From the NCBI RefSeq assembly GCF_014873945.1, contig NZ_JADBEC010000001.1, positions 1,364,001-1,428,000 of the forward strand: a stretch of 64,000 bases of DNA, written 5' to 3'. This DNA is from Rhizobium viscosum (GTDB lineage Bacteria > Pseudomonadota > Alphaproteobacteria > Rhizobiales > Rhizobiaceae). The notes beneath the pieces were generated by a model, which had not been told where the DNA came from, did not search any database, and saw only the letters and a program-made list of their open reading frames with translations. Below are positions 33,959-42,299 of the stretch, one piece after another. The translations under genes and the position numbers were made by a program. The stretch's first letter is position 1. Each line of letters opens with the position of its first letter.

Positions 33959-34867
33959 ATGCTGAAGAAATTCGCACTTGCCGTTTCGCTTGCCGCCTTT
34001 GCGGCCGGCGCGGCTCACGCCGCAGACGTCGTCGTTTCATCGAAGATCGACACGGAAGGCACGCTGCTCGGCAACGTCATCGCACTCGCACTGGAAGCCA
34101 ACGGCATCAAGACGCAGGACCGTATCGCACTAGGCGCAACTCCTGTCGTACGCAAGGCGATCACCGCTGGCGAAATCGACATCTACCCGGAATATACCGG
34201 CAATGCCGGTTTCTTCTTCAACAAGGCCGATGATGCTGCGTGGAAGAACCTCGAGCAGGGTTATCAGGAAGCCAAGAAGCTCGATTACGACGCCAACAAG
34301 ATTGTCTGGCTGACGCCCTCGCCGGCCAACAACACCTGGGCGCTTGCGGTGCGCAACGACGTTGCCGGTCCGAACAACCTCAAGACTATGTCCGACTTCG
34401 GCAAGTGGGTTTCGGGCGGCGGTGCCGCCAAGCTTGCGGCATCAGCCGAATTCGTGAATTCGGCCGGCGCCCTGCCCGCCTTCCAGACCACCTATGGCTT
34501 CACGCTGAAGCCGGATCAGGAAGTCGTGCTTTCGGGCGGCGACACGGCTGCGACGATCAAGGCTGCGGCCGACCAGACCAACGGCGTCAACACCGCCATG
34601 GTCTACGGCACCGATGGTGCGATCCAGGCTGCCGAGCTGACGGTTCTTGAAGACGACAAGAGCGTGCAGCAGGTCTATGCGCCGACCCCGATCATCCGCG
34701 AGGCCGTGCTGCAGGCAAACCCGAAGATCCAGGAAATCCTTACTCCGATCTTCCAGAGCCTGACGGCAGACGAGCTGCGCAAGCTCAATGCCAAGATCCA
34801 GGTCGATGGCGAGCCGGCGAAGTCCGTTGCCGAAGCCTATCTGAAGGAAAAAGGTTTCCTGAAGTAA
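33959..34867 (+). CDS. Glycine betaine/choline-type ABC binding protein (OsmF-like)
   Basis: A 302-residue periplasmic protein with a signal peptide (residues 1-21, AHA-AD). The mature part follows OpuAC/OsmF: VVVSSKIDTEGTLLGNVIAL, RKAITAGEIDIYPEYTGNAG, WLTPSPANNTWALAVR and IIREAVLQANPKIQEIL. It binds quaternary ammonium compounds. It is the first gene of a four-gene operon in the same order as E. coli yehZYXW, preceded divergently by the double-HTH LysR gene. A hairpin follows it. Confidence 0.87.
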   Translation: MLKKFALAVSLAAFAAGAAHAADVVVSSKIDTEGTLLGNVIALALEANGIKTQDRIALGATPVVRKAITAGEIDIYPEYTGNAGFFFNKADDAAWKNLEQGYQEAKKLDYDANKIVWLTPSPANNTWALAVRNDVAGPNNLKTMSDFGKWVSGGGAAKLAASAEFVNSAGALPAFQTTYGFTLKPDQEVVLSGGDTAATIKAAADQTNGVNTAMVYGTDGAIQAAELTVLEDDKSVQQVYAPTPIIREAVLQANPKIQEILTPIFQSLTADELRKLNAKIQVDGEPAKSVAEAYLKEKGFLK

Positions 34868-34875
34868 TTGCCTGA

Positions 34876-34902
34876 TGCCCCGCTCAGTTCACGGGCGGGG
34901 CA
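34876..34902 (+). terminator. Intra-operon stem-loop after the betaine-type binding protein
   Basis: TGCCCCGC (34876-34883) and GCGGGGCA (34895-34902) are perfect 8-bp arms with no following T run. As in the other two sugar operons of this window, it sits directly after the binding-protein gene and probably stabilises that message or limits read-through. Confidence 0.55.
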
Positions 34903-34924
34903 CTCTCCGGACAGGGTTGGATCG

Positions 34925-36091
34925 ATGGAAGAAACCTTAGCGGTCCGCAAGCTGGACCGGCTCGGCGTGGTACTGGTGGCAGGCGGCATTGCGGCGACGG
35001 CTCTTCTGCCTTTCATCTACGTGAAGGCAAACCGTATCGCCGCCGGCAAGCCGATGCTGCTGACGCAGCTTCTTCCCCAGACTTCCGTCATCATCCTGCT
35101 GGTGCTTCTCGTTGCCACCGCATTGGCAACGCTCTTCCTGCGCAATGCCATCGTCCGGCTCGGGCTCGGCACGCTCTGCCTTGCCGCCCTGATCACAGCG
35201 ATCGGGCTCACGGCAACGGCCGCGACCCCACCTGGCAGCACCGTGGCGCGCATGACGCCCGGCGGCAGTTTCTGGGTCCTATTCGGGGTCATCGGCCTCA
35301 TCATTTCAGACGCACTGGTGAAGATTCGGCTGACACCGTGGATGCGGGTGGCGGCGCTCGTCGCCTATGCGGCCCTGCTCGGTATCTGCCTGTCCTCCGG
35401 CCTGCTCGATAGCCTGTCGATCCTCAGGGAATTCTCGACGCGCTCGGCGCAGTTCTGGACCGAGGCCTATTCCCATCTGCTTCTGGCCTTCGGCTCGCTT
35501 GCAATAGCCATCGTTCTCGGGCTGCCGCTCGGCATCCTCTGTTTCTGGGTGCCCAAGCTGCGCGCCATCGTGCTGCAGACGCTGAGCCTCATCCAGACCA
35601 TTCCGAGCCTTGCGCTGTTCGGCATACTGATGCTGCCGCTCGGCTATCTCGCCGCGAACGTGCCGCTTGCGGCCGATATCGGCATTCGCGGCATCGGCAC
35701 GGCGCCGGCGCTGATCGCGCTCGTGCTCTATTCGCTGCTGCCGATCGTCGCCAATACGGTCGTCGGCCTCGAAGGCGTCGATCCCTCGGTGCGCGATGCT
35801 GCGGCCGGCATGGGGCTGACGCGCCGGCAGATCCTGACCGGTATCGACCTGCCGCTTGCCTTTCCGGTCATCCTCACTGGCATCCGCATCGTGCTGGTGC
35901 AGGCGATCGGCATGGTGACGATCGCCGCGCTGATCGGCGGCGGCGGCTTCGGCATCTTCATCTTCCAGGGGCTTGGCCAGACGGCCATGGACCTCGTCCT
36001 GCTCGGCGCCGTGCCGACCGTTTTCTTCGCCTTCTCCTCGGCCGTCATCCTCGATGCGGTCATCGAAAGCATCCAGGGGCCAGCCGCATGA
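34925..36091 (+). CDS. Betaine-type ABC permease, large (YehY-like)
   Basis: A 388-residue permease. Residues 1-170 hold several extra membrane helices, as in YehY. The C-terminal BPD_transp_1 domain includes LPLGILCFWVPKLRAIVLQT, a SLIQTIPSLALFGIL helix and the coupling loop EGVDPSVRDAAAGMGLTRRQ. The ATG at 34925 follows GGGTTGGATCG. The stop overlaps the start of the ATPase gene (ATGA at 36088-36091), so translation is coupled. Confidence 0.85.
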   Translation: MEETLAVRKLDRLGVVLVAGGIAATALLPFIYVKANRIAAGKPMLLTQLLPQTSVIILLVLLVATALATLFLRNAIVRLGLGTLCLAALITAIGLTATAATPPGSTVARMTPGGSFWVLFGVIGLIISDALVKIRLTPWMRVAALVAYAALLGICLSSGLLDSLSILREFSTRSAQFWTEAYSHLLLAFGSLAIAIVLGLPLGILCFWVPKLRAIVLQTLSLIQTIPSLALFGILMLPLGYLAANVPLAADIGIRGIGTAPALIALVLYSLLPIVANTVVGLEGVDPSVRDAAAGMGLTRRQILTGIDLPLAFPVILTGIRIVLVQAIGMVTIAALIGGGGFGIFIFQGLGQTAMDLVLLGAVPTVFFAFSSAVILDAVIESIQGPAA

Positions 36092-37032
36092 GCATGATCG
36101 AAATCAGAAATGTCACCAAGCGCTACGGCTCGGCAACCGTCGTCGACAATGTCTCCATGAGCGTCGAGAAGGGTTCGATCACCGTTATCGTCGGCACGTC
36201 GGGTTCGGGCAAATCGACGCTGATGCGGATGATCAACCGGCTGGTGCCGATCACCGAGGGTCAGATCTTCGTCGGCGGACAGAATATCATGGACGTGCCT
36301 GCGACCGAGCTTCGACGCAAGATCGGCTATGCCATCCAGGGACACGGCCTGTTTCCGCACCGGACGGTGGCGCAGAATATTGCGACCGTTCCGGAGCTTC
36401 TCGGCTGGGATACGGCCCGCATCGGCAGCCGGGTGACGGAACTGCTCGGCCTCTTCAATCTCGACCCCGCAACCTTTGCGGAGAAATACCCGCATCAGCT
36501 TTCGGGCGGCCAGCAGCAGCGTGTCGGCGTTGCCCGGGCGCTGGCGGCCGAGCCGGAACTTCTCTTGATGGACGAGCCCTTCGGCGCGCTCGACCCCGTC
36601 ATCCGCGGCAAGGCGCAGGACGACCTGCTGGCGATCCAGAAACAGTTCGGCACCACGGTCGTCCTCGTCACGCATGACATGGACGAGGCCTTTCATCTCG
36701 GCAACCAGATCGCCGTCATGAGTGGCGGCAAGCTGCTGCAATGCTCGACGCCGGAGAAGATCCTGACGGAACCGGCCGATCCCTTCGTGCAGCAATTGAC
36801 CGGCACATCCGACCGGGCGCTGAAGCTGATGTCGCTGACGCCGTTGAAGGACAGCATGCAGCCCGCAAAACCCGGCCTTCCCTATTCGCTGGCGCAGTCA
36901 CTCAATCTCCGCGACGCGCTGGCAGAAATGATCTGGCAGGGCGTCGACGAGGCTTCCGTGCAGGATGCGAACAAGGCGCCTGTCGGTTCGATTTCCATGG
37001 AGCGGCTGCTCGAACTGGGCCGCAAGGCATGA
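36088..37032 (+). CDS. Betaine-type ABC ATPase (YehX-like)
   Basis: A 314-residue ATPase: Walker A GTSGSGKSTL at about residue 37, Q-loop in YAIQGHGLFPHRTVAQN, signature LSGGQQQRVGVARAL at about 137 and Walker B LLLMDEPFGALDP. The switch His is in VTHDMDEAFHLG. A C-terminal extension of about 70 residues follows the NBD but lacks clear paired CBS domains. It overlaps both neighbours (ATGA junctions), a compact operon arrangement. Confidence 0.88.
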   Translation: MSMIEIRNVTKRYGSATVVDNVSMSVEKGSITVIVGTSGSGKSTLMRMINRLVPITEGQIFVGGQNIMDVPATELRRKIGYAIQGHGLFPHRTVAQNIATVPELLGWDTARIGSRVTELLGLFNLDPATFAEKYPHQLSGGQQQRVGVARALAAEPELLLMDEPFGALDPVIRGKAQDDLLAIQKQFGTTVVLVTHDMDEAFHLGNQIAVMSGGKLLQCSTPEKILTEPADPFVQQLTGTSDRALKLMSLTPLKDSMQPAKPGLPYSLAQSLNLRDALAEMIWQGVDEASVQDANKAPVGSISMERLLELGRKA

Positions 37033-37778
37033 AGTTTCTCGTCGCCAACCTGTTTCGCGCGCTGGCGCTGGTGGTGCTGCTCATCCTGATTTTCAGGACC
37101 GAGTGGCTCTCCTTCATGCTGGTTCCGCTGACCAACAACAATGCGCCGCCGGTCTATACGCAGAACAGCCTCGCTTCGCTGGCGCTCGGGCACCTGGAAC
37201 TCGTCCTCATTTCCATTGTCGGCAGTGCGGTGCTTGCCGTGCTCGGCGGCATCTTCGTCACCCGGCCGAGCGGGGCCGATTTCCTGCCGCTGTCGCGGGC
37301 GATCGCCAATGCCGGCCAGACCTTTCCACCCGTCGCGGTGCTTGCGCTTGCCGTTCCCGCCACCGGCTTCGGTGCTGCGCCGACGCTGATTGCGCTCTTT
37401 CTCTACGGTCTGCTGCCGATCTTCGAAAACACGGTCGCCGGCCTCAAGCAGGTGTCGCCGCAGGTACTGGATGCTGCCGACGGCATGGGCATGAACGGGA
37501 CGCAGCGGCTCTTCAAGGTCGAGTTGCCGCTCGCATTGCCGCTGATCCTCGAAGGGTTGAAGGTCGCAACCGTCATCAATATCGGCACGGCGACGATCGG
37601 CTCGACGGTTGCGGCAAAGGGTCTCGGCGAGGTCATCATCGCCGGCCTGATCTCCGACAATACCGCCTTCATTCTGCAAGGTGGCCTGATCGTCGGCCTG
37701 ATGGCGGTGCTGATCTATGATGTCGTCGGCATGCTGGAAGGCGCGATCACGCGCAGAATGGGCTTGCGTCCGGCTTGA
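37029..37778 (+). CDS. Betaine-type ABC permease, small (YehW-like)
   Basis: A 249-residue BPD_transp_1 permease with 6 membrane helices. It has AIANAGQTFPPVAVLALAVP, the coupling loop KQVSPQVLDAADGMGMNGTQ and INIGTATIGSTVAAKGLGEV near the end. Its ATG overlaps the ATPase stop (37029-37032). With the larger permease it would form the heterodimeric channel. It is the last gene of the yehZYXW-like operon. The following VOC gene starts 49 bp later. Confidence 0.86.
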   Translation: MKFLVANLFRALALVVLLILIFRTEWLSFMLVPLTNNNAPPVYTQNSLASLALGHLELVLISIVGSAVLAVLGGIFVTRPSGADFLPLSRAIANAGQTFPPVAVLALAVPATGFGAAPTLIALFLYGLLPIFENTVAGLKQVSPQVLDAADGMGMNGTQRLFKVELPLALPLILEGLKVATVINIGTATIGSTVAAKGLGEVIIAGLISDNTAFILQGGLIVGLMAVLIYDVVGMLEGAITRRMGLRPA

Positions 37779-37827
37779 GAGGACGGCTACCAAGGCTGCC
37801 GGAGATATCAGCGATTGGGAGACCGCC

Positions 37828-38223
37828 TTGGCCAAGATGATCCATTCCATGATCCGCGTGTTGGACGAGGCGCGCTCGGTCGATTTCTACAGCAAGGTCT
37901 TCGGGCTTAAGGTTGCCGACCGCGTCGATTTCGAGACCTTCACGCTGATCTATATGAGCAATGAAGAGACCGGTTTCGAGCTGGAGCTGACTGTTAACAA
38001 GGGCCGTATAGAGCCCTATAACCTCGGCGATGCCTATGGGCATCTGGCTGTTTCCGTTCAGGAAGTGCAGGTCGAGCACAAGCGGTTGACGGATCTCGGC
38101 CTCAACCCCGGCAAGCTCGTGGAACTCAACCGCGACGGCAAGCTGTTCGGGCTGTTCTTCTTCATCACCGATCCTGACGGCTACAAGATCGAAGTGCTGC
38201 AGCGCTACGGCCGTTTTCAATAA
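37828..38223 (+). CDS. VOC-family protein (glyoxalase I-like)
   Basis: A 131-residue VOC protein reading MIHSMIRVLDEARSVDFYSK, with FGLKVADRVDF, TGFELELTVNKG, YGHLAVSVQEV and FFITDPDGYKIEVLQR. Metal-ligand positions His (MIHSMIRV), Glu (FELEL), His (GHLAV) and Glu (KIEVL) match glyoxalase I, so methylglyoxal detoxification is plausible. A TTG start at 37828 has GGGAG 6 nt upstream and gives MAKMIHS; ATG 37837 is the alternative. It lies 16 bp before the mannosidase gene. Confidence 0.8.
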   Translation: MAKMIHSMIRVLDEARSVDFYSKVFGLKVADRVDFETFTLIYMSNEETGFELELTVNKGRIEPYNLGDAYGHLAVSVQEVQVEHKRLTDLGLNPGKLVELNRDGKLFGLFFFITDPDGYKIEVLQRYGRFQ

Positions 38224-38239
38224 AAGATAAGAGGCTGAC

Positions 38240-40690
38240 ATGATCGTAGGGAGAGATCTCCATAACGGCTGGACGCTTTCCTGTAACGATACAGGAAGAA
38301 CCAGTCTGCCCGTTTCGATTCCGGCAACGGTGCCTGGCTGCGTGCATCTCGACCTGCTCGCAAACCGGCTGATCCCCGATCCCTATCTCGATATCAATGA
38401 GATCACCAATGACTGGATCGGCAAGACGGAATGGGTCTACCGGCTGGACTTCGAGGCCGAGCCCGATGCGGGCCAGGTGCAGGAACTGGTCTTCGACGGT
38501 ATCGATACGATCGCGACAATCCGCCTGAATGGCGGGGAGATCGGCCGCACCTTCAACATGCATCGCACCTATCGCTTCGATGTTTCGTCTCTCCTGCGGG
38601 CAGGCACGAACGAACTCAGCATCACCTTCCATTCCGCCTATGCCTATGGCGCGGAGATGGAGAAACATTACGGCTACCGGCCCAACAATTATCCGGGGCC
38701 GGGCAATCTGATGCGGAAGATGGCCTGCAATTTCGGCTGGGACTGGGGTCCGACGCTTGTCACGGCCGGGCTCTGGAAGCCGGTGCGGCTGGAAAGCTGG
38801 GATCGGGCGCGGCTTGCCGCTACAAGGGTTTCGGCGGCGCTTGCGGGCGGCGATGGGCTGGTCAGGGTGCATGCGCGGCTCGCAAGAGACGGTGAGGCCG
38901 GGCCAACGAAACTCACGGCCGAAATCGGCGGCGTGACGCAGACGGTCACGGTCGAAGCGGATGCCGATGAGGTTTCCTTCGAGGTTCGCGTGCCCTCGCC
39001 GCAGCTCTGGTGGCCGCATCATCTTGGCGCGCAGCCGCTCTATCCGCTGGAGATCCGGCTGGAAGACGAGAGGGGCGATATCCTCGACAGCTACTCGAAG
39101 CAGATCGGCTTCCGGTCGCTGCGGCTCGATACTTCGCCGGATGCGCATGGCTCGGCCTTTACCTTCGTCATCAACGACGTGCCGATCTTTGCCTGTGGCG
39201 CCAACTGGATACCGGATGATTGCTTTCCCTCGCGCGTGACGGCGAAGCGCTATGCGGCGCGGATCGAGGAGGCGAAGGCCGCAAACATCAATCTGTTGCG
39301 CGTCTGGGGCGGCGGCATCTTCGAGCGGGACGAATTCTACGAGGCCTGCGACCGGGCCGGCATGCTCGTGTGGCAGGATTTCCTCTTTGCCTGCGCCTCC
39401 TGTCCGGAGGAAGAGCCGCTGCGCAGCGAGATCGTCGCCGAGGTGCGGGACAATGTGGTGCGGCTGATGCCGCATGCATCGCTCGTCATCTGGAACGGCA
39501 ATAACGAGAATATCTGGGGCTTTGACGAGTGGGGCTGGCGGCCGATCATCAAGGACGGTGTCAGCTGGGGGCTCGGCTACTATCTCGATGTGCTGCCGGC
39601 GCTTTGCACCGAACTCGACCCTGATCGGCCCTATTATCCGGGCAGCCCCTATTCCGGCTCCATGGAGATCGAGCCGAATGACGACGCGCATGGCTGCAAG
39701 CATATCTGGGATGTCTGGAACGACGTCGGCTACGAGGTTTATCGCAACTATATTCCGCGCTTCTGCTCCGAGTTCGGCTGGCAGGCGCCGCCGGCCTGGG
39801 CGACGCTTCAGGAAAGTGTGCATGACGAACCGCTGACGCCGGAATCGCACGGCGTTTTCCACCATCAGAAGGCGACGCAGGGCAATGACAAGCTCATCAA
39901 GGGCCTTGCCGGACACCTGCCCGTGCCGCAGACGATGGACGACTGGCATTTTGCGACGCAACTCAATCAGGCCCGTGCCATCCGCTTTGCAGTCGAGCAC
40001 ATGCGCTCGCATCGCGATATCTGCAAAGGCGCCGTCGTCTGGCAGTTCAACGATTGCTGGCCGGTCACCTCCTGGGCCGCGCTCGATTCTGCCGGCCGGC
40101 GCAAGCCGCTCTGGTATGCGATGCAACAGGCCTTCCATCCCCGCCTCCTGACGATCCAGCCGCGTGGTGAGGGCCTTTCCGCGGTCGCGGTCAATGAGCA
40201 GACACTGTTCTGGCGCTCGAAGATCAGCGGCAAGCGTATGCGGCTTGATGGTACGATGCTGGCGGAATTCGAATTCTGGCGGCTGCTCTGCGACCGGTTC
40301 GAAGCGAAGGAATTCCCTTTGCCAGAGGATATCGCAACGCCCGGTTCGGCAGATGAGGAAGTCATCGTCGTCCAGATGCTGGACAAGCGTGCCTTCCATT
40401 ATTTCGTTGAGGATATCGACCTGAAGCTTCCCTCGCCGGAACTCTCCATATCCCTGATAAGATCGTCAGGTGGCTGTGACATCACGGTGACTGCGCGGAG
40501 CTTTCTGAAGGATCTCTGCCTGATGGCCGATCGGCTCGACCCCGCGGCCGTCGTGGATTCCATGCTGGTGACGCTCATGCCCGGTGAAAGCCATGTCTTC
40601 CACGTCACAACCGATAAACATCTGACGATCGAGGACATTGCGGTCGGGCCGGTCCTGCGCTGTGCCAACGATCTCGTCAGCTCAAACTGA
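38240..40690 (+). CDS. GH2 beta-mannosidase
   Basis: An 816-residue cytoplasmic glycoside hydrolase family 2 enzyme that releases mannose from beta-mannosides. The domain order is a jelly-roll N-terminus (TVPGCVHLDLLANRLIPDPY, DWIGKTEWVYRLDF), an immunoglobulin-like middle and a TIM barrel. The barrel shows FACGANWIPDDCFPSR, RVWGGGIFERDEFYE and the acid/base Glu in WNGNNENIWGF at about residue 420. The nucleophile Glu is in RFCSEFGWQAPP at about 509. There is no signal peptide. The last about 60 codons and the downstream palindrome are duplicated at 41560-41782, beyond a toxin-antitoxin pair. Confidence 0.9.
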   Translation: MIVGRDLHNGWTLSCNDTGRTSLPVSIPATVPGCVHLDLLANRLIPDPYLDINEITNDWIGKTEWVYRLDFEAEPDAGQVQELVFDGIDTIATIRLNGGEIGRTFNMHRTYRFDVSSLLRAGTNELSITFHSAYAYGAEMEKHYGYRPNNYPGPGNLMRKMACNFGWDWGPTLVTAGLWKPVRLESWDRARLAATRVSAALAGGDGLVRVHARLARDGEAGPTKLTAEIGGVTQTVTVEADADEVSFEVRVPSPQLWWPHHLGAQPLYPLEIRLEDERGDILDSYSKQIGFRSLRLDTSPDAHGSAFTFVINDVPIFACGANWIPDDCFPSRVTAKRYAARIEEAKAANINLLRVWGGGIFERDEFYEACDRAGMLVWQDFLFACASCPEEEPLRSEIVAEVRDNVVRLMPHASLVIWNGNNENIWGFDEWGWRPIIKDGVSWGLGYYLDVLPALCTELDPDRPYYPGSPYSGSMEIEPNDDAHGCKHIWDVWNDVGYEVYRNYIPRFCSEFGWQAPPAWATLQESVHDEPLTPESHGVFHHQKATQGNDKLIKGLAGHLPVPQTMDDWHFATQLNQARAIRFAVEHMRSHRDICKGAVVWQFNDCWPVTSWAALDSAGRRKPLWYAMQQAFHPRLLTIQPRGEGLSAVAVNEQTLFWRSKISGKRMRLDGTMLAEFEFWRLLCDRFEAKEFPLPEDIATPGSADEEVIVVQMLDKRAFHYFVEDIDLKLPSPELSISLIRSSGGCDITVTARSFLKDLCLMADRLDPAAVVDSMLVTLMPGESHVFHVTTDKHLTIEDIAVGPVLRCANDLVSSN

Positions 40691-40727
40691 AAGGGCAACC
40701 TGAAAGGCCCCGCGGGGCCTCTTCCGG
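40500..40727 (+). repeat. Direct repeat copy 1: beta-mannosidase 3' end
   Basis: This segment, from the last about 63 codons of the mannosidase gene through the AGGCCCCGCGGGGCCT palindrome (40705-40720) to CTTCCGG, recurs at 41560-41782 in the same orientation with high but imperfect identity. The two copies bracket the toxin-antitoxin genes. The palindrome can act as the mannosidase terminator. Confidence 0.85.
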
Positions 40728-40761
40728 ACTTCAGATGCGTTACCCCCTCGCGATAGCCGTT

Positions 40762-41127
40762 CTAGGTTTTGTCGGCCCTTTCCTGCCTGGCTATCAGCGC
40801 GGCCAAGTCCTCCTTCAACCGCACCGGCAAATCCATGCGCTCGTGAAGAATGCTCATGATACCAAGATCGCCGTCTTCCAACTCACGGAAGAAGATGTAG
40901 TGACGTTCGTAATGGCTGAAGTAGGCTTCGCGCCTGATATCTGGTGGAGTGCTAAGCCTTTGCGGCAAACGTCGCCAGAGGAGGCGGCTGGCGCAAAGCC
41001 GCTCCAAGTGAGCGTGGAGGCCGCGAATGTAGGTGTCCGCCTGCACCTCGCTCCATGCGCTGCTGGTATCCTGCCATATCTTATCCTGTGCTGCATCAGC
41101 GCGCGGATAGAACCGATAGCGCGCCAT
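40762..41127 (-). CDS. RelE/ParE-family toxin
   Basis: A 121-residue protein with the ParE-type layout: ARYRFYPRADAAQDKIWQDT, WSEVQADTYIRGLHAHLERL, then REAYFSHYERHYIFFREL and the C-terminal ILHERMDLP typical of this fold. ParE members poison gyrase, whereas RelE members cut ribosomal mRNA. Which applies is not visible. The start lies 2 bp after the antitoxin stop, as in a type II operon. The pair sits between two copies of the mannosidase 3' end. Confidence 0.85.
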   Translation of the reverse strand: MARYRFYPRADAAQDKIWQDTSSAWSEVQADTYIRGLHAHLERLCASRLLWRRLPQRLSTPPDIRREAYFSHYERHYIFFRELEDGDLGIMSILHERMDLPVRLKEDLAALIARQERADKT

Positions 41128-41129
41128 GC

Positions 41130-41381
41130 TCAGCGGCGCTTGTTGCGGCGGATAACGTCCTCAGCCGACACGGCGACGAATTCGCTATCATCGGCACGCA
41201 TGGCCGGAGCGAGTTCCTTTTGCAAGGCCTCCCATGCTTCATCCCGAGTCTGCAAGTCGTTGCGGATCAACGCGCGAATATATTCGCTGGCGTTTTCATA
41301 CAGCCCCCCTTCGCCGATCTGCTGCTGAATGTGGTCTTGGAGCTGCCCGCTGACCTTCACGTGAATGCTACCGGATGCCAT
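41130..41381 (-). CDS. ParD-like ribbon-helix-helix antitoxin
   Basis: From ATG 41381 the product is 83 residues. The N-terminal strand SGSIHVKVSGQLQDHIQQQI and the helix ENASEYIRALIRNDLQTR match the ParD/CopG-like ribbon-helix-helix type. The C-terminal tail (PAMRADDSEFVAVSAEDVIR) would wrap the toxin. AAGGG lies 9 nt upstream, and ATG 41387 is a near alternative. It should neutralise the toxin and repress the pair through the palindrome at 41428-41440. Confidence 0.82.
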   Translation of the reverse strand: MASGSIHVKVSGQLQDHIQQQIGEGGLYENASEYIRALIRNDLQTRDEAWEALQKELAPAMRADDSEFVAVSAEDVIRRNKRR

Positions 41382-41427
41382 TGGCATATACCCTTTCGTT
41401 CTTCTTATACTGTGGGTAGCGTAGCAG

Positions 41428-41440
41428 ATATTGTCAATAT
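41428..41440. promoter_or_regulatory. Palindromic operator of the toxin-antitoxin operon
   Basis: ATATTG (41428-41433) and CAATAT (41435-41440) are perfect arms around one T, 47 bp before the antitoxin start. On the minus strand the same site contains TTGACA, a possible -35 element, so binding there would block transcription. Confidence 0.55.
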
Positions 41441-41559
41441 TCATCACGCAACAGGCGTCCGGCCCCGCCTCAATTATACGACGGCTGTGTCGATTGGGCG
41501 GGGAGCGGGCCGGACATAGCGCTTGGCATTCTCGCGTGCGTTCCCCAGTAAGGTACGGG

Positions 41560-41753
41560 GCTTCCTGAAGTATTTCTGCCTGATGGCGGATCGGCTCGAC
41601 TCTGTGGCGGTGGCGGGTTCAATGCTGGTGACGCTCATGCCCGGTGAAAGCCATGTCTTCCACGTCACGACCAAGATAAACATCTGACGATCGAAGACAT
41701 TGCGGTCGGGCCGGTCCTGCGCTGCGCCAACGATCTCGTGAGCGCAAACTGAA
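41560..41753 (+). pseudogene. Duplicated 3' fragment of the beta-mannosidase gene
   Basis: This is the second copy of the mannosidase end: CTTCCTGAAG, then CTGCCTGATGGCGGATCGG, ATGCTGGTGACGCTCATGCC, CCGGTCCTGCGCTGCGCCAA and AGCGCAAACTGA. A small insertion (ACCAAGATAAAC against ACCGATAAAC) breaks the frame, and no start or catalytic part exists. It is followed by the same GC-rich palindrome as copy 1. Together the copies show that the toxin-antitoxin module sits between duplicated gene ends. Confidence 0.85.
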
Positions 41754-41775
41754 AGGCCCCGCTCTTGCGGGGCCT
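41754..41775. terminator. GC-rich stem-loop after the duplicated fragment
   Basis: AGGCCCCGC (41754-41762) and GCGGGGCCT (41767-41775) pair around TCTT. The equivalent in copy 1 is the uninterrupted palindrome at 40705-40720. It could end transcription from either side, including the convergent PRC-barrel gene. Confidence 0.65.
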
Positions 41776-41801
41776 CTTCCGGCTCGTCCTCGCGGGCGAC
41801 G

Positions 41802-42194
41802 TTACATCCAGTAGGGCGGCACGCCATAATAATCATACACGCGGCGGCCATTATCGTTGTACCAGGTGTCATCGTCATCCGCGTAGCTCGGTGCGCCTTC
41901 GATCTGCTCCTTGGTGAGATCGATGCGGTAACCGTCCAGCTGGGTATCGTAGGTCAGCTTTTCCCACGGCAGCGGATAGTGATCACTCCCAATGCCGAGG
42001 AAGCCGCCGAAACTCAGAACAGCGTAAGCAACGCGGCCGTCCTGCTTCCCGAGGATGAGGCGCTCGATGGAACCGATGTGCCTGCCATCGGCGCCGTAGA
42101 CGCGGGTGCCTTCAACCCGGTCGCTGGCGATCAGCGTCGGGGTATCCTTCACGTCAGGGTCGCGTCTGGTGGCGTCAGTATCCTGATTCAGCAT
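41802..42194 (-). CDS. PRC-barrel domain protein
   Basis: A 130-residue soluble protein starting MLNQDTDATRRD at ATG 42194, which has AAGGAGG 7 nt upstream. The PRC-barrel runs from about residue 20 to 90 (LIASDRVEGTRVYGADGRHI, GSIERLILGKQDGRVAYAVL, SFGGFLGIGSDHYPLPWEKL). The tail is acidic and Tyr-rich (YADDDDTWYNDNGRRVYDYY). Small PRC-barrel proteins of this kind are stress-related in alphaproteobacteria. An exact EcfG-type promoter lies upstream at 42240-42264, so general stress control is likely. Confidence 0.82.
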   Translation of the reverse strand: MLNQDTDATRRDPDVKDTPTLIASDRVEGTRVYGADGRHIGSIERLILGKQDGRVAYAVLSFGGFLGIGSDHYPLPWEKLTYDTQLDGYRIDLTKEQIEGAPSYADDDDTWYNDNGRRVYDYYGVPPYWM

Positions 42195-42239
42195 TGTGCA
42201 CCTCCTTGTCGTTTCCTCGTGGTTCTTCCACATCGAGAA

Positions 42240-42264
42240 AACGTGCCCTATGCCTCAAAGTTCC
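42240..42264 (-). promoter_or_regulatory. EcfG-type general stress promoter
   Basis: On the minus strand GGAAC (42264-42260) and CGTT (42243-42240) are separated by exactly 16 nt, matching the known EcfG/RpoE consensus GGAAC-N16/17-CGTT of alphaproteobacteria. It points at the PRC-barrel gene, about 45 bp from its start. Confidence 0.75.
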
Positions 42265-42299
42265 CTGCCGCATGCCGTTCATATGCGACACTCGCGATA

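Noticed and set aside
38165..40399. Minus-strand ORF of 744 codons opposite the beta-mannosidase gene
   Set aside because: It is an antisense shadow with Arg-rich composition, typical of high-GC codon bias.
41474..41878. Minus-strand ORF over the duplicated mannosidase fragment
   Set aside because: The same shadow appears antisense to the true mannosidase end, so it is a by-product of the duplication.
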